In this document: piece after piece, positions 13,363 to 24,455 of the stretch
How positions within the stretch are numbered: position 1 is the stretch's first letter
Layout: every line of letters begins with the position of its first letter
Source of the DNA: Otis tarda
Lineage: Eukaryota > Chordata > Aves > Otidiformes > Otididae
NCBI GenBank assembly: GCA_026413225.1
Contig: CM048554.1
Location: 91,243,963-91,307,962, forward strand
Direction: 5' to 3'
Length of the DNA stretch: 64,000 bases
Made by a program: the position numbers and the translations under genes
The notes under the pieces: generated by a model
What the model saw: only the letters and a program-made list of their open reading frames with translations
Database searches by the model: none
Told to the model about the DNA's origin: nothing

Positions 13363-13804
13363 AAGGGGAAAACAGAAAAAAAGAGAGAGAAGAGAAGATG
13401 TGAAGAAGCTGAGTGGGGGCAGAGGCGCAGAGGGGGAGGCGTAGGCCTCATGGGCCTTGCAGGCCTCACCCTCTGGCCTCCCGCCGGGCAGCCGACTGGG
13501 CCCGACTCGGTCCAGCCCGGCTGCAAGAAGTGGAAAGGAGATGAGAAGTGAATAAGATGTAAAAAAAGATCCTGAGAGACATCTACCAGCCTGTTGTGAG
13601 GAACGGCTGCAGATGCCAAGGTCAGTTCAGAAAGGAGGGGGAGGAGTAATGCGGCTCCTGGCCAAGATTCCCCTGCAGCCTGTGGTGGCGACCATGGTGG
13701 AGCAGGTTGTCCCCCTGCAGCTCATGGAGGTCCACGGAGGAGCAGAGATCCACTTGGAGCCCGTGAAGGACCCCACACCGGGGGAGGTGGATGCCTGAAG
13801 GAGG

Positions 13805-13911
13805 CTGTGGCCCGTGGAGGGCCCGCTGGGACAGCCGTTCTGGAGAGACTGTACTCCGTGGAAGAGATGACCCACGCAGGAGCAGTTCCACGAAGGACTG
13901 TGGCCCGTGGA
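13805..13911 (+). repeat. Repeated CTGTGGCCCGTGGA motif inside the LTR
   Basis: CTGTGGCCCGTGGA occurs at 13805-13818 and again at 13898-13911. Looser versions (ACTCCGTGGAAGAG, GAGCCCGTGAAGGACC) lie between and before them. This suggests internal expansion of a short unit within the LTR. Confidence 0.75.
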
Positions 13912-14139
13912 AGGGACCCCACGATGGAGCAGGGGAGGAATGTGAGGAGTTCTTCCCCCGACCATGAAGCAGTGGCATGAAACAACGTATGATGAACTGA
14001 CTGCAACCCCCATTCCCTCTTCCCCCCTGTGCCGCTCGGTGGTGGGGGGAAGGTAGTAGAGATAATGTTAAGCTTGGGAAGAGGGAGGGGTGGATGGAGG
14101 TTATCTTGTTCTCTGTCTCATTATCCTGCTGTTTGTAGT

Positions 14140-14145
14140 AATAAA
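14140..14145 (+). terminator. AATAAA polyadenylation signal of the LTR
   Basis: AATAAA is followed by a T-rich and GT-containing stretch (AGTTTTCCCCAAGTCGAGTC). This is the expected arrangement at an LTR R/U5 boundary. It supports the plus orientation. Confidence 0.7.
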
Positions 14146-14328
14146 TGAATAGTTTTCCCCAAGTCGAGTCTGTTTTGCCCGTGACGGTAACTTTAAGGAT
14201 TTCTCCCTGTCCTTATCTCAAACCTCGAGCCGTTTTTCCTTATATTTTCTCTCCCTGTTCTCTCGGAAGGTGGGGGGAGTGAGAGAGAGACTGCGTAGTC
14301 TGGTCCTGATCAGGGCTGAACTACGACA

Positions 14329-14333
14329 ACATG
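14329..14333. repeat. Target-site duplication, right copy (ACATG)
   Basis: Exact match to 13177-13181, directly after the CA end of the LTR. Confidence 0.85.
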
Positions 14334-17083
14334 TTGGGAGAAGAGGGTGGGTACTCACAATTAGAGGATCGTACCTGGGATTGAAGCTTAGGGTGGGCTT
14401 CCTACCTGTGTTATCTGACCTGTCACTGTTGCCACAGAAAGTGTCAAGGAAATGCAGAACTGGACCATGGTAGACACTGAGAACTGATTAAGAGTTGTTG
14501 ATGGAGAGGAAAGAATTAATAACGGCAGACAGGCCTAATGTATCAGAGCCCTGGGAAAGGCCTACTGCCTGGTACCTTTGGAAGTTGTATACTCTAAGCT
14601 TCACTGAGTCAATCTTCCACTTCCAAATTTTCAGGATACTGAGTTTACAAAAATTATTGCATAAGATACGCATTGTACCTGGGCAGAAAAAGAAGCTATC
14701 CTAGTAGAATGGGATAAAAATATTTTAGTAGTTAATCATATAGCTGAGCAAGTCCTCCTTCTTGCCTTCCTGAACAGAGGGTTTAGAATTATATCCTTAA
14801 AAAAAAAAAAAGGCTGTGCTCTATCAGTTTCTGAACCTTCAAAGAGTAATTGTCATTCCCTGAATTCTAAAAGGTATAGGCAAAGAAAAAGTTGCTTTAA
14901 TGCACTAAAAGTCTAAGAAGTTCAAATACTCCTGTCATTTCATTATCTTCATGGGAAATAATAGATTTACCGTGTAGAAGGATGAAATTTTGGAAGCTAA
15001 ACAGAGGCTAAGAATGTTTTTTGTTGTTATTTTTAGGGGTACAAAGTGAATTAAAGAAGCTACAGTCCGCTTTCCAAGAGCAGAACAGAGAGATGATTCC
15101 AGGAGGAATTTGTGTATGTTTCCTTTTTTTCAGTAATAGTCTCACCATAAGGCCACAGAAATTTAAAACTTGTTGGGCTCAACAATGATCTGTAGGTGAC
15201 AATACAAGTAACACAATGGTAAATAAGCATGAGTTTTGGCTGATATATTTCATAAGATGAGAAACCATAAACTTGAAGTTATTCTACATTATATTTCAAC
15301 TAAGAAAATAAACATGTTGTTAAGGGTTTTACTTTAGACATTCTTCTACAACTCCAACCCTTTATCCAACCATTATAAATAAAAGACCCCAAATTGTCCT
15401 TGAACATCCTCAGCTTTTGAAGCAGAGCTGACTGTTGAGGACTAGCACCAGAAGGCATGTGCAGTGACCACCACTGCTGAAACTGATGACATTGCAGGCA
15501 GTATCATACATTCATGTAATTAATTCTATCAGGAAATACAAGTCAGCCACCACAGTCAGATGTTGATGCAGCCGTTTTCTGCAACACGAAAAGAAGCTGG
15601 AGAAAGAGGCTGGAAAGATGACAACATGGTCAGAACACTGAAGGAGTTAACACTTCCTGGTAATCATTCAACATAGAAAGGAAACAAGAAAACTCTTCCC
15701 TTTAGGGACCAAAAGATCTTGGGCTAATCAGTTAGAGGAGGACAGTTGTCTGAGAGAAATAATTATAGACCTCACTAGGAATGGGACAAGGAGTCTCCCA
15801 CAGAGCAGTAGTTGCCACTTCAGCCTTGAGATGACATTCAACTTCTGTGTTTCCCCCGCTTCTCACTCTCAGATTGCTAATCACTGAAATAAAGACCCTC
15901 CAGAAAAGCATCTTTTACTTGTCTAAAATGGAAAACTACAGATTTTTTCCACCCTTTGACATTCAGATAGCTGTTTCCTCCTTGAATTTCAGCAATGTAA
16001 GAAATCTGACAAAGGGACAGGAATTAGTCTTCAAGTGTGTTAACTGACCACTGTAAGCTGAAGAGACCTACAGAGAGCATGAACTTTCAAGAAAGTATTA
16101 ACTCTCATAATATGATGTGGGCAGGGGATAGAGTTTCACTCAACCTGTGCTGCACAAAGACCTGACCTTTTTATCTTCGTTGTAGAGGATTTAGCTCTCA
16201 ATAGAGGTAAGCTTAACTGAGGTCTTTTATAAATTCAAAACTTGTTCCTTCACGCGTCTTCTTCCTAGTGAAGGAAAAAAAAAAAGTTCAGTAGGGAAAA
16301 GTAAAGTACAAAGTTAAAGACCAGTAGCTGAAGACACTAAAAAAAAATCAAGGTTTTGTGGCTGTGGATGTCAGAAATGCTCCCAGCAGCTGAAAGGAAA
16401 GGTCAGGAACTGATAACTGAAAATTTTTAGTGACCTTTGGCCTTATCCTGAGATATGATGGCTGCTTACTTTCAGAGAGTAGGATTGGGCTTGCCAAGGA
16501 AAACAGAAATGCAGAGATTTACAGTCAAGTAGAGTTGGCAGTGTGTGTCCCTAGAAACAAACATGTTAATGAATACTTCAATACCATTCCTATACTCAAA
16601 GCTCTACAAAAGGCACAGCTAACTGTGTGTCACAAATGTGACAATAAAATGCAGCCAAATAGAAACAAATATCAGATCTGTAAACAGTAAAACAAATAGA
16701 ATATTTTTAGTCCTTTTTCTGAACCACAAAACAGACTGGGGATTCGGTTGATAAAAAGCTCTAATTATCCTGACTCAAGGAATCTAAGGATACCTCAGGA
16801 AATGCACATTACAAAGATGATCTGCCCATATGTGTTCTGGCATGATCTCAGTTTTTTGGCTGACTTGACTGAACAAATTGGCAAATTAGGACCCCTGAAT
16901 AAAGTTAGGTAATGTCAGGGGTAATATCTCATTCTTCAAACAGATAAAGGACTAGATTGTGCTGCAAGGATAAAGCAGCAAGCAAATGAAGACACTGAGA
17001 AATATTATTATGGGGCAACTGGAAATTATTTAAACTCCAGGAAGAAAATCCTGTGATTTCAGCTATCTTGGATTCAAAAAGGA

Positions 17084-17143
17084 TTTATAAATAAAGTAGA
17101 GAAGCTTGCCTGCTGCAGGCTTCTGGGATACCAGAATGCAAGA
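17084..17143 (+). repeat. Dispersed 60-bp duplication, copy 1
   Basis: This segment aligns without gaps to 19059-19118, with about 49 of 60 positions identical by eye. Identical blocks are TTTATAAATAAA and GCCTGCTGCAGGCT. Nine of the eleven differences are transitions, as expected for two old copies decaying neutrally. The family is unknown to me. Confidence 0.7.
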
Positions 17144-19058
17144 GCACTGCCACTCCGACGCAGAAAGGACATAACCATTGTGCAGAGGCACAAAACCTTC
17201 AATTCCTTTCAGACACAATTAGCTATTATCCATACTGAAGTACTAACCTTTCTCACCTTTGTGCTTCCTTGCAAAGCGTGGCAGGTGGCCACTGAAAAGA
17301 TGTCTTTAATGATACCAGAGTCTATTGCAAAACTCAAAGACTTTAGAGATTACAGCAGGCATAACTAGTTCCACACACAACATGTCCCAGAGGAGTGTGA
17401 AAAGTGGGGACAATAAAGGAGGAATGCAACACAAGTAGTGCTCAGGAAATGCCACAGTGAAAAGATGGGAGTTTGAGGAGATAAAAATTTGCTCTCATAG
17501 AAGCAGGTGACCTGCTTACGCTTAGTACAGTATTCAGAGTGTGGTATACAGCCACAGTACCCTTCATAACCCTCCAAAATAACTATACATTGAGCTTTTT
17601 ATCTATGCTTGTACTCAGATTGCCTATCATCAGGCCTGTTTTACATCCCTGCTGTGTGCTAAATACAGCATCCTAGAAACAGTATACTGTCTGCTTTACC
17701 TGGTGCTACATAGAGAGACTATGAGGTCCCTTATACTTACTGTGTGGCGTAGTGACTCACTAACTGGAACTTCCGTGATAGGTGCAGGTCACACCGAGGT
17801 TTTCCTTTCTCTGTTCCTTCTCGGAATAAAATTAGCATAATTCTCTGGAACATCTGCTATAAGGGATGCTGGAGCGGACTATTACAGTGTCAGCTACCCA
17901 CAGGGGCATCCTCTTCCTCATCCATCACTAGTAGAGTTGGCTGTGCCCCAAGGAAAGCAGGATGCTGCATTCTGCAGCTGGAGTTCACAGGGAAGGGATC
18001 AGATCTGCGGGGAATCACTCTCCCTGAATCAGAAGATGTCCCTTTGCACACAGCAGCAGGAAGATTATCTCACAATGCTCCTTTCTGAAGTATTTAAGGT
18101 TATTAACTTGCTCTAATACCTGAGTGATATCCTGGCTTTTATTCTGTAACTGTTACAAGACGCTATAAGGTTAGTAGCTGGAGTTTAAAATCACTTATCT
18201 GAAGACAAAAACCATGCAAACAATACATCTCATCTTTCTGAAAAGGGTAACCTCTGGTTTTGGTCCCTGTTCCCTGAAAGAGGTTAGTCACAGTCAGACT
18301 TATTCAATACACAAGCCAAAATTTTCCACAGACGTGAATGAGTCAACCTTCCTTTTGTACTTACCTTTTCTGGCAATGGACTAATTCTGATTGTTATACA
18401 TCTGAAGTACTTACAATGCTAACCCTCAGCGTTGGCATTTTCAGAGCAGGTTCAATGCCACAGCATAGTCTTTGTCTTCCTAATAGCACCCGAAGCGCTA
18501 AGCTGCGTGATATTCAAGCCAAGCACTTGACACAACATTCCTCCAGAGGTGCTGTGCATGGGATGCCATACTAATTGCGGAGATAGCCAAGAGACACAGA
18601 TATTTTCTCCTCCACTACCCTGTCAGTGTGATCTAAATGAACCAAAGACTACAGGGAAGAAGGGTAATGAAAATGCGGTACCGGGGTGCCTATTGGTTCC
18701 AACAGCAGTACTGTGATGCTTAATTACACTTCCTGATAATTTCCAGAGGATGCAAGCTCTGAAAACACAAACACAAGTGCAGAGGAAAATCTTACAAGTT
18801 TAATAGACTATGAAAGGATGTTTTCTACAGGGTTTATTCACAATGTCTTATCTCTGCCTCTGAAGACACTGTGCTAAAATGTGGAGTTGCCACACAGGAA
18901 CTCCTCCATGGTCACGGTGATCATCCAGATCTTGAGAGGGAACCTGTCTGCACTGCTCCCAGTTGCTTGCCCTTGCCACCAATGTTGTCCCACCCCACTA
19001 CATCCCTCTCCCATTCCGCATAAAATCTCTCTAGAAGCTATTCTGGTCTTTAAAATAA

Positions 19059-19118
19059 TTTATAAATAAAATGGAAGAGTTTGCCTGCTGCAGGCTCCTG
19101 ACAGATCAGGATGCAAGA
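19059..19118 (+). repeat. Dispersed 60-bp duplication, copy 2
   Basis: Partner of 17084-17143, same orientation, about 1.98 kb away. Weaker similarity extends upstream (AGCTAT...TTAAAATA-like sequence). The part after CAGGATGC, up to TTCACAGG, also resembles 17958-17991, so a third, poorer copy may exist there. Confidence 0.7.
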
Positions 19119-20301
19119 TTCAAGTGTAGACTTCACAGGAGTGGATTAAACCACCTCTCGAACTGGATTCTGCGCATGGACTGTCACTTGACCCCAGCAA
19201 GTCTCATTTACATGACTGTTGGATGGATTTTCAGTTATCTCAAATCTTTTATCTTCTCAGTTTCAAGCAAGAGGAGTTTGAATTTGCCATAAAAAAACTG
19301 TGTTTATTAAGATTTGTTCTCCAGTTATATTTACAATTCTCAGTTGATATCTGTATCATACTGTGATAGGTGATGTGGAGAAACAGAGTAGGACACACAT
19401 CTGAAAATCTAAATAAACAGAAGAGGGGTGGGAAGGAGAGGTCAAACTTCAGTAAAGGATATACTATTGACACTTCTACAGCTGGGGAACTAAGACAGCA
19501 GGACAGGCAGAGGACAACTATGAGATAAAACTATTGTTAACACTCACTCATCTACTCCCAACTCTGCATCTGCAGGACATGTTCCCAATTATCAAAGCTC
19601 AGAAACAAAGTCTAAGGCTGAAGTTCTCAAGCCTGTTCATGTAAATAAAACTGATTTTGGATCAACCTCTCATTTTTAAAAGGACTAGCCACAGTTCTCA
19701 CAATTCAGTTTCCAAGATCAGCTATCCAAATCTCTTCTGACTCTCAACAGAAACCTCTATGAGATTCAGTTTGGGCAATTCTGGTGATCAGTAGGCCCAT
19801 TTATTTAAGACCTTAAATATTGACTCAGAGCTAAGCAAATGCTGAGTGCATCAGTAAAGCAATGACAATTCTTGTACTGAAATGAAGACTTTTTTTACAG
19901 TTTGTCATACAGATTTTAACAGGGGGAGACATAGCTATTTACTCCAATACTGCTTCTTCCAATAATACTAAAAATATATTCCTATTAATTAAAGCAATTG
20001 AGTACATCATAGTCAGAGTGTGGGTACTAAGAAAAACAATTAGAAATTTCAGTCTTGGAGAAGAACCACGACTTCACTTGAGATTAGTATAACTGAGTTA
20101 CAATTATCTTAAAAGAAGCATGATGAATATAAGATCTTGCATTTTTCTAAAAATTCCGAATGTGTCCAATCAGTATTTTTTTTCCCATAGCCACATAGGC
20201 TTCTTTAAATGTGAAAAAAAAAAAAAAACCACCACTTTTTTTTTAATCGAAGCCCTACAAGTGATGTTAGAAACCATGAGTTCTCCAGAAGATGCTACGG
20301 C

Positions 20302-20341
20302 TGACTCTAATATGATTTATATGACTCTAATACGATTTTAT
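20302..20341 (+). repeat. 20-bp tandem duplication
   Basis: TGACTCTAATATGATTTATA is followed directly by a second copy with small changes (TGACTCTAATACGATTTTA). A recent slippage or short tandem duplication is likely. Confidence 0.85.
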
Positions 20342-20689
20342 AATGATGCTTCATCCCATATTCCTGCTGCTTCAGGGTTTTCCATCCATGGCAATACAAT
20401 AAATGGTGCTTCCTGAGGACTGCATTGTTAGTTGCTGTTCTAAGACAATGACTCCCATAACTGAGTTTTACAAAAATAACAAACTGCTGCTAACCTGCTG
20501 CTGAATACTCATACAATATCATATAAAAATTGTCATTCCATTTAAAAGGAGTTACTCCTCAAAAGTTGCTAGAAAGTTGTGCCCTTGTTTCAGGTGAAAA
20601 AATGCGCAAACCTCAAGGAACTTACCTAGACTATATATACACCTGTAGCATATACAAAATGCATGATGCTTCAGGTTTTAAATAGTACA

Positions 20690-20830
20690 TATAATATTTA
20701 GGCATATGTATATATATATTTCCAATATGTTTATATTGTATATATATCTATAATTTCAATATGTATACATTATGTACTAATATATAACATATAATGTAAA
20801 TTTTGTAGATAACACATATAAAAAATTTTA
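20690..20830. repeat. AT/TA-rich low-complexity region
   Basis: Dense TATATA and ATATGT runs, nearly devoid of G and C. It is a typical degenerate (TA)n region and may be helically unstable. Confidence 0.8.
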
Positions 20831-21757
20831 ATTGTGAAGCAATAGATACTTTTTGGTTTTCACTTTCAAATGCTGGTTCATTATTAAATTTGACTAAAAT
20901 AGATTTTAAACACCCATTCCTAAATAGAAAAAGCTGCCATCTCAGCTAAAATCTTGATAATTATTCATAACAAAATGGAAATAAAAACCAGTATTCATCC
21001 TTCCTCCAACCACATCTTAGTTATGAGACTCAAGAAAAACTTTGTTTTGCCATGTTAAGTGTTCAGCTTTTCTTAGGATACAGTCTCATAATCCACCCAA
21101 TAACTCAGCTAATGACTTGTAATTTAATAAGCCAAAATGACTTGATTGCTTGCAGGCAAGCATATACAACATCATATTTATAAAGTAGGATGTTCAGTGA
21201 TATAGTCAATTTAGAAGCTCCTTTTTGAATCTGTCCTAATCTGAGTCATCTTCCTTGAATTTGATATTGCAAAATTGTACAGGCTTTCCAAAAAAAGTCC
21301 TACATAGTACTGTTATGGAAAGCAAAAAAGTAGATTACTCACCTCTTTTGATACCCACAAGAACTTACTAAACTCTGATTTTGGGCAATATACAACCTCA
21401 AACAATATTCATCCTCAACTGTGCAGCATGTTCTATCACTGCTCACACATCTTAACATCTGAGTTTTCCATGCACGCATTACATCAGTGGGTTGTCATCA
21501 TCCTCTGACTAGTACACCCAGTGCTGCTTTGTCATTTTTGATTAAGAACACCTTGTGCTATAAAACAGAGGCTCCTTCTTCACAAGCTGCAAGCTTACAA
21601 TTAATGCAATAACATTTAGGCCCACTTTCTTTGCTTTATTCTTCAAAGTCATTTGATGTTTCCTACATAAAACCCCAGGCTTCTCATAACAGATAGTGCT
21701 TTCCAACTACACATCATCAGCAAATGTAATTAACACAGTTTTCTGTGCAGAGGTCAT

Positions 21758-21926
21758 GAGAAGAAGAAGGAAAAGAGAGAAGGAGGGAAGGAAGGAAGGA
21801 AAGGAAAGAAGGAAAGAAAGAAAGGAAGGAAGGAAAGGAAGGGAGGAAGGAAAGAAAGGAAGGAAGGAAGGAAAGGAAGGGAGGAAGGAAAGGAAGGGAG
21901 GAAGGGAGGGAAAAAAAGAAAGAAAA
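21758..21926 (+). repeat. 169-nt uninterrupted purine tract, (GGAA/GAAA)n
   Basis: Every base from 21758 to 21926 on the plus strand is A or G. The sequence is GGAA and GAAA tetranucleotides with a higher-order unit: GGAAAGGAAGGGAGGAAGG appears at 21832, 21870 and 21887. Frames of 83-128 codons on either strand are Lys/Glu/Arg or Ser/Phe/Leu repeats created by the tract and are not genes. Long purine tracts of this kind can form triplex (H-) DNA. Confidence 0.95.
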
Positions 21927-21964
21927 CCCAAGAAAAATAAATACATTAAGAAGTACATTATCTT

Positions 21965-22034
21965 TTTCCCTTTTTTGTTTGGTTTTTTTTTTGTTGTTGT
22001 TGTTGTTAGAGGGTTTTTTTGTTTGTTTGTTTTA
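21965..22034. repeat. T-rich and (GTT)n/(GTTT)n repeats
   Basis: T runs with TTG repeats (about 21991-22007) and GTTT repeats (about 22018-22034) follow the purine tract after a short gap. Simple repeats only. Confidence 0.8.
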
Positions 22035-23893
22035 ATGTGCTGGAGTGCATGGAGTAGGATGAGTGGAGAGGATGAAGAATAAAAAGATATTTTGACATAT
22101 TATTAAGTTGCTTATGTCCCTATTAAAACAAACTCTCATGCTAATTGCAGTAGGTGTTCTTAGCTCACAGCAGATCTTTATAAAAAATGGAAAAAAACAT
22201 ACTGTAGAATAATATATCTACCATATTCTACCTCTGCTCAAAAATGCACAGAGTTGTAAACCAAAAGTCCACTGTTAGTTGCAAAAAAAACCCAGCTTGT
22301 GTGTTTCTTTAAAAGAGTCAGGGCTCCCAGAAACAAGAAAGCAACTAAGGAAAATGGAAAAAAAATATTTTGCACAGGGCAAAGAATAGAAAGTAAATAA
22401 AAAGGAGATAGTGAAAAGGGAAGAAAGGTGCTCTTCCACAATGTGGAAAAAAAAAATATTGAAATGCAAGTGAAACTCATTTTTTTCAGTAGAAATGTTG
22501 AATATAACTATGCCAAAATATTTTGTGTAAACTTTGCTGAATTTCAGTATAAGAGATCAGTTTTAAATATTTAATTTGCTGAAAGGTATTTTCTCAGCCA
22601 AGGGAAAGGTCAGAATTTACAACTTCCCTAGAAATCAGTAAGAGGGTCGTGCAACCTTCCATCCATACCAAACCACGGTCAGAGCACTGGTCTAAATTCC
22701 TATCCAATCAGCAATGGCTATAAGCCAAAATTGCTAATATATGGATATAAACACTAAAATGTCAATAAAATGCAGATTTAACAAGGCCAGTATTTAACAT
22801 TTCACCATTTTGCAATGACTCATCCACAATTTTGCCTGAAGAAAAAGTTCTGTACACATTTTCATATGGGAAAAATTACAATACAGATAAAAAGTATTAA
22901 AAAACAGTTTTTGCTGAACATTCAGGATTTTTTTTTCCTTATAGGAAAAGTTTTTTTTCATGTAGGACCAGTTGCTTTTGGTCATAAAGTGCAGACTATC
23001 TCAATTTTCCTACATATCATTCTTACTCTGTTGGCATAATGTGTTTGTCTTGAAAAATTATTAAAAAAGATCAGACATGCATGCATTATTATCTACTACT
23101 TCAAATTTGAGATGATCCCTCAAAAAACTTTCATTACAAAACATTCAAAATTCCATTGAAAGACATACTTCAGAATTTTAACCTTCACAGGACAGCCCAA
23201 ACTTCTCCTTGAGTTATGATTTTTTTTTCTAGAACTTTCTTAATTTCCAGAATGAGAAATCTGGGTTTAACAGCTCATGGATGAAAATCAGCAACAGCAG
23301 GATGCTGTATTTAGCTTCAGAATAAGGCATAGAATTTCATTTTATCTGTTTATAGTTTCTTCCATCTCCATCAGGACAGAGAGCCCTTCTACGCCTTCCA
23401 ATCTATTTCTTACAGTATTGGTTAAAATATGCAGCTAGTTTCTGAAAGTTTTTTTGTGTTGCTGAAGCTGGAAAAAAATGCTCTCCAGGCTTTTTACATC
23501 TCAGGGTTTAAACCTTTGTGGACTGCTGTGCTTTTATAACCTTTGGATTAGACTACTCAAACAGATGCAAAATGACACCTCCCAGAAGACACAGCAACCT
23601 CTTGGTGGTGCACTTGATGAAGTGACTTTTCTCACATGCAACTGTGTTGTGACACAGCAGAACTTTAATCTGCTTTTCAATGCAGTTTGAAGTATATCGG
23701 CTCTCCTTTAGAAAATCTAATGTGATTAGCTATCTCAAAAAATTGCTCTCTGTGGACTCTAACACGACAGTAGAGATCAATTGAGCCACTTTGATGCATG
23801 GTCTACAATGCATCACTTAGCCTGTGGTCACCAGAGATGAACAGAGACTAATTCCCTTTGAAATTAAAGTGAGTAAGGAGTGTAAATCGTAAA

Positions 23894-24455
23894 ATCATAG
23901 AATACTTTGGGTTGGATGGGGCCTTTAAAGGTCATCTAGTCCAACCCCACTGCAAAGACCAACTAGATCAGGTTGCTCAGAGTCCCGTCCAACTTAGCCT
24001 TGAATGTTTCTAGGCATGAGGCATTTACCACCTCTCTGGGCAACCTGTTCCAGTGTTACACCATTCTCATTGTAAAAATTTTCTTCATTATGTCTAATGT
24101 AAATCTACCCTCTTTTAGTTTAAAGCCATTACTCTTTGTCCTGCCGCAACAGGCCCTGCTAAAATGTTTCTGCCCATCTTTCTTAATAAGTGACCTTTAA
24201 GTATTGAAAGGCCACAGTAAGGTTTCCCCATAACCTTCTCTTCTCCAGGCTGAACAACCCCAACTCTCTCAGCCTCTTTTCGCAGGAAAGGTGCTCCAGC
24301 CCTCTGATCATCTTTGTGGCCCTCCTCTGGACTTGCTCCAACAAGTCCATGTCCTTCTTATGTGGGGGGCTCCAGACCTGAACACAGTGCTCCAGAGCTG
24401 GACACAGTGCTCCAGGTGGGGTCTCACGAGAACAGAGTACAGAGGGAGAATCCCT
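23894..24455 (-). mobile_element. CR1 LINE 3' fragment
   Basis: It opens with ATCATAGAATACTTTGGGTT and the 'TTTAAAGGTCATCTAGTCC' block, the minus-strand reading of the CR1 3' end. It continues through 'GGCTGAACAACCCCAACTCT' to the 'GCTCCAGGTGGGGTCTCACG' block. 'CAGTGCTCCAGAGCTGGACA' followed by a second 'CAGTGCTCCAG' (about 24385-24415) is a small internal duplication. About 560 bp, 5' truncated; frames inside are not genes. Confidence 0.93.

Larger units (their letters stand above)
13182..14328 (+). mobile_element. Solo long terminal repeat of an avian endogenous retrovirus, 1,147 bp
   Basis: The element begins TGTCATGGTTTTG and ends CTACGACA, giving standard TG...CA ends, and is flanked by exact 5-bp duplications (ACATG). 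The plus orientation is supported by a TATA-like TATTTAAG at 13355-13362 and an AATAAA at 14140-14145, in the order U3-R-U5. It resembles a family of long, GC-rich avian LTRs that I recognise by their blocks around 'CCATGGTGGAGCAGG' and 'CTGTGGCCCGTGGA'; the family name and ERV class (ERVK or ERVL) are not settled. No gag, pol or env sequence adjoins it, so it is solo, presumably after LTR-LTR recombination. Several overlapping frames on both strands (for example 13622-13978 and 13627-14013, minus) are GC-driven and not genes. Confidence 0.9.
14334..23893. other. About 9.5 kb without recognisable genes
   Basis: No CR1, LTR, RNA gene or exon is recognised. The stretch holds an old dispersed duplication (17084-17143 and 19059-19118), a 20-bp tandem duplication (20302), an AT-dinucleotide-rich region (20690-20830), a long purine tract (21758-21926) and a T/GTT-rich stretch (21965-22034). 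Open frames are all below about 100 codons, apart from those made by the purine tract. Confidence 0.5.

Noticed and set aside
13622-14013. Several 94-128-codon frames on the minus strand and a 61-codon frame on the plus strand
   Set aside because: All lie in the GC-rich LTR, which lowers stop frequency in every frame. None resembles a retroviral or host protein.
21696-22082. 128-codon Lys/Glu/Arg-rich frame and its minus-strand shadow
   Set aside because: Both are translations of the purine tract and its complement.
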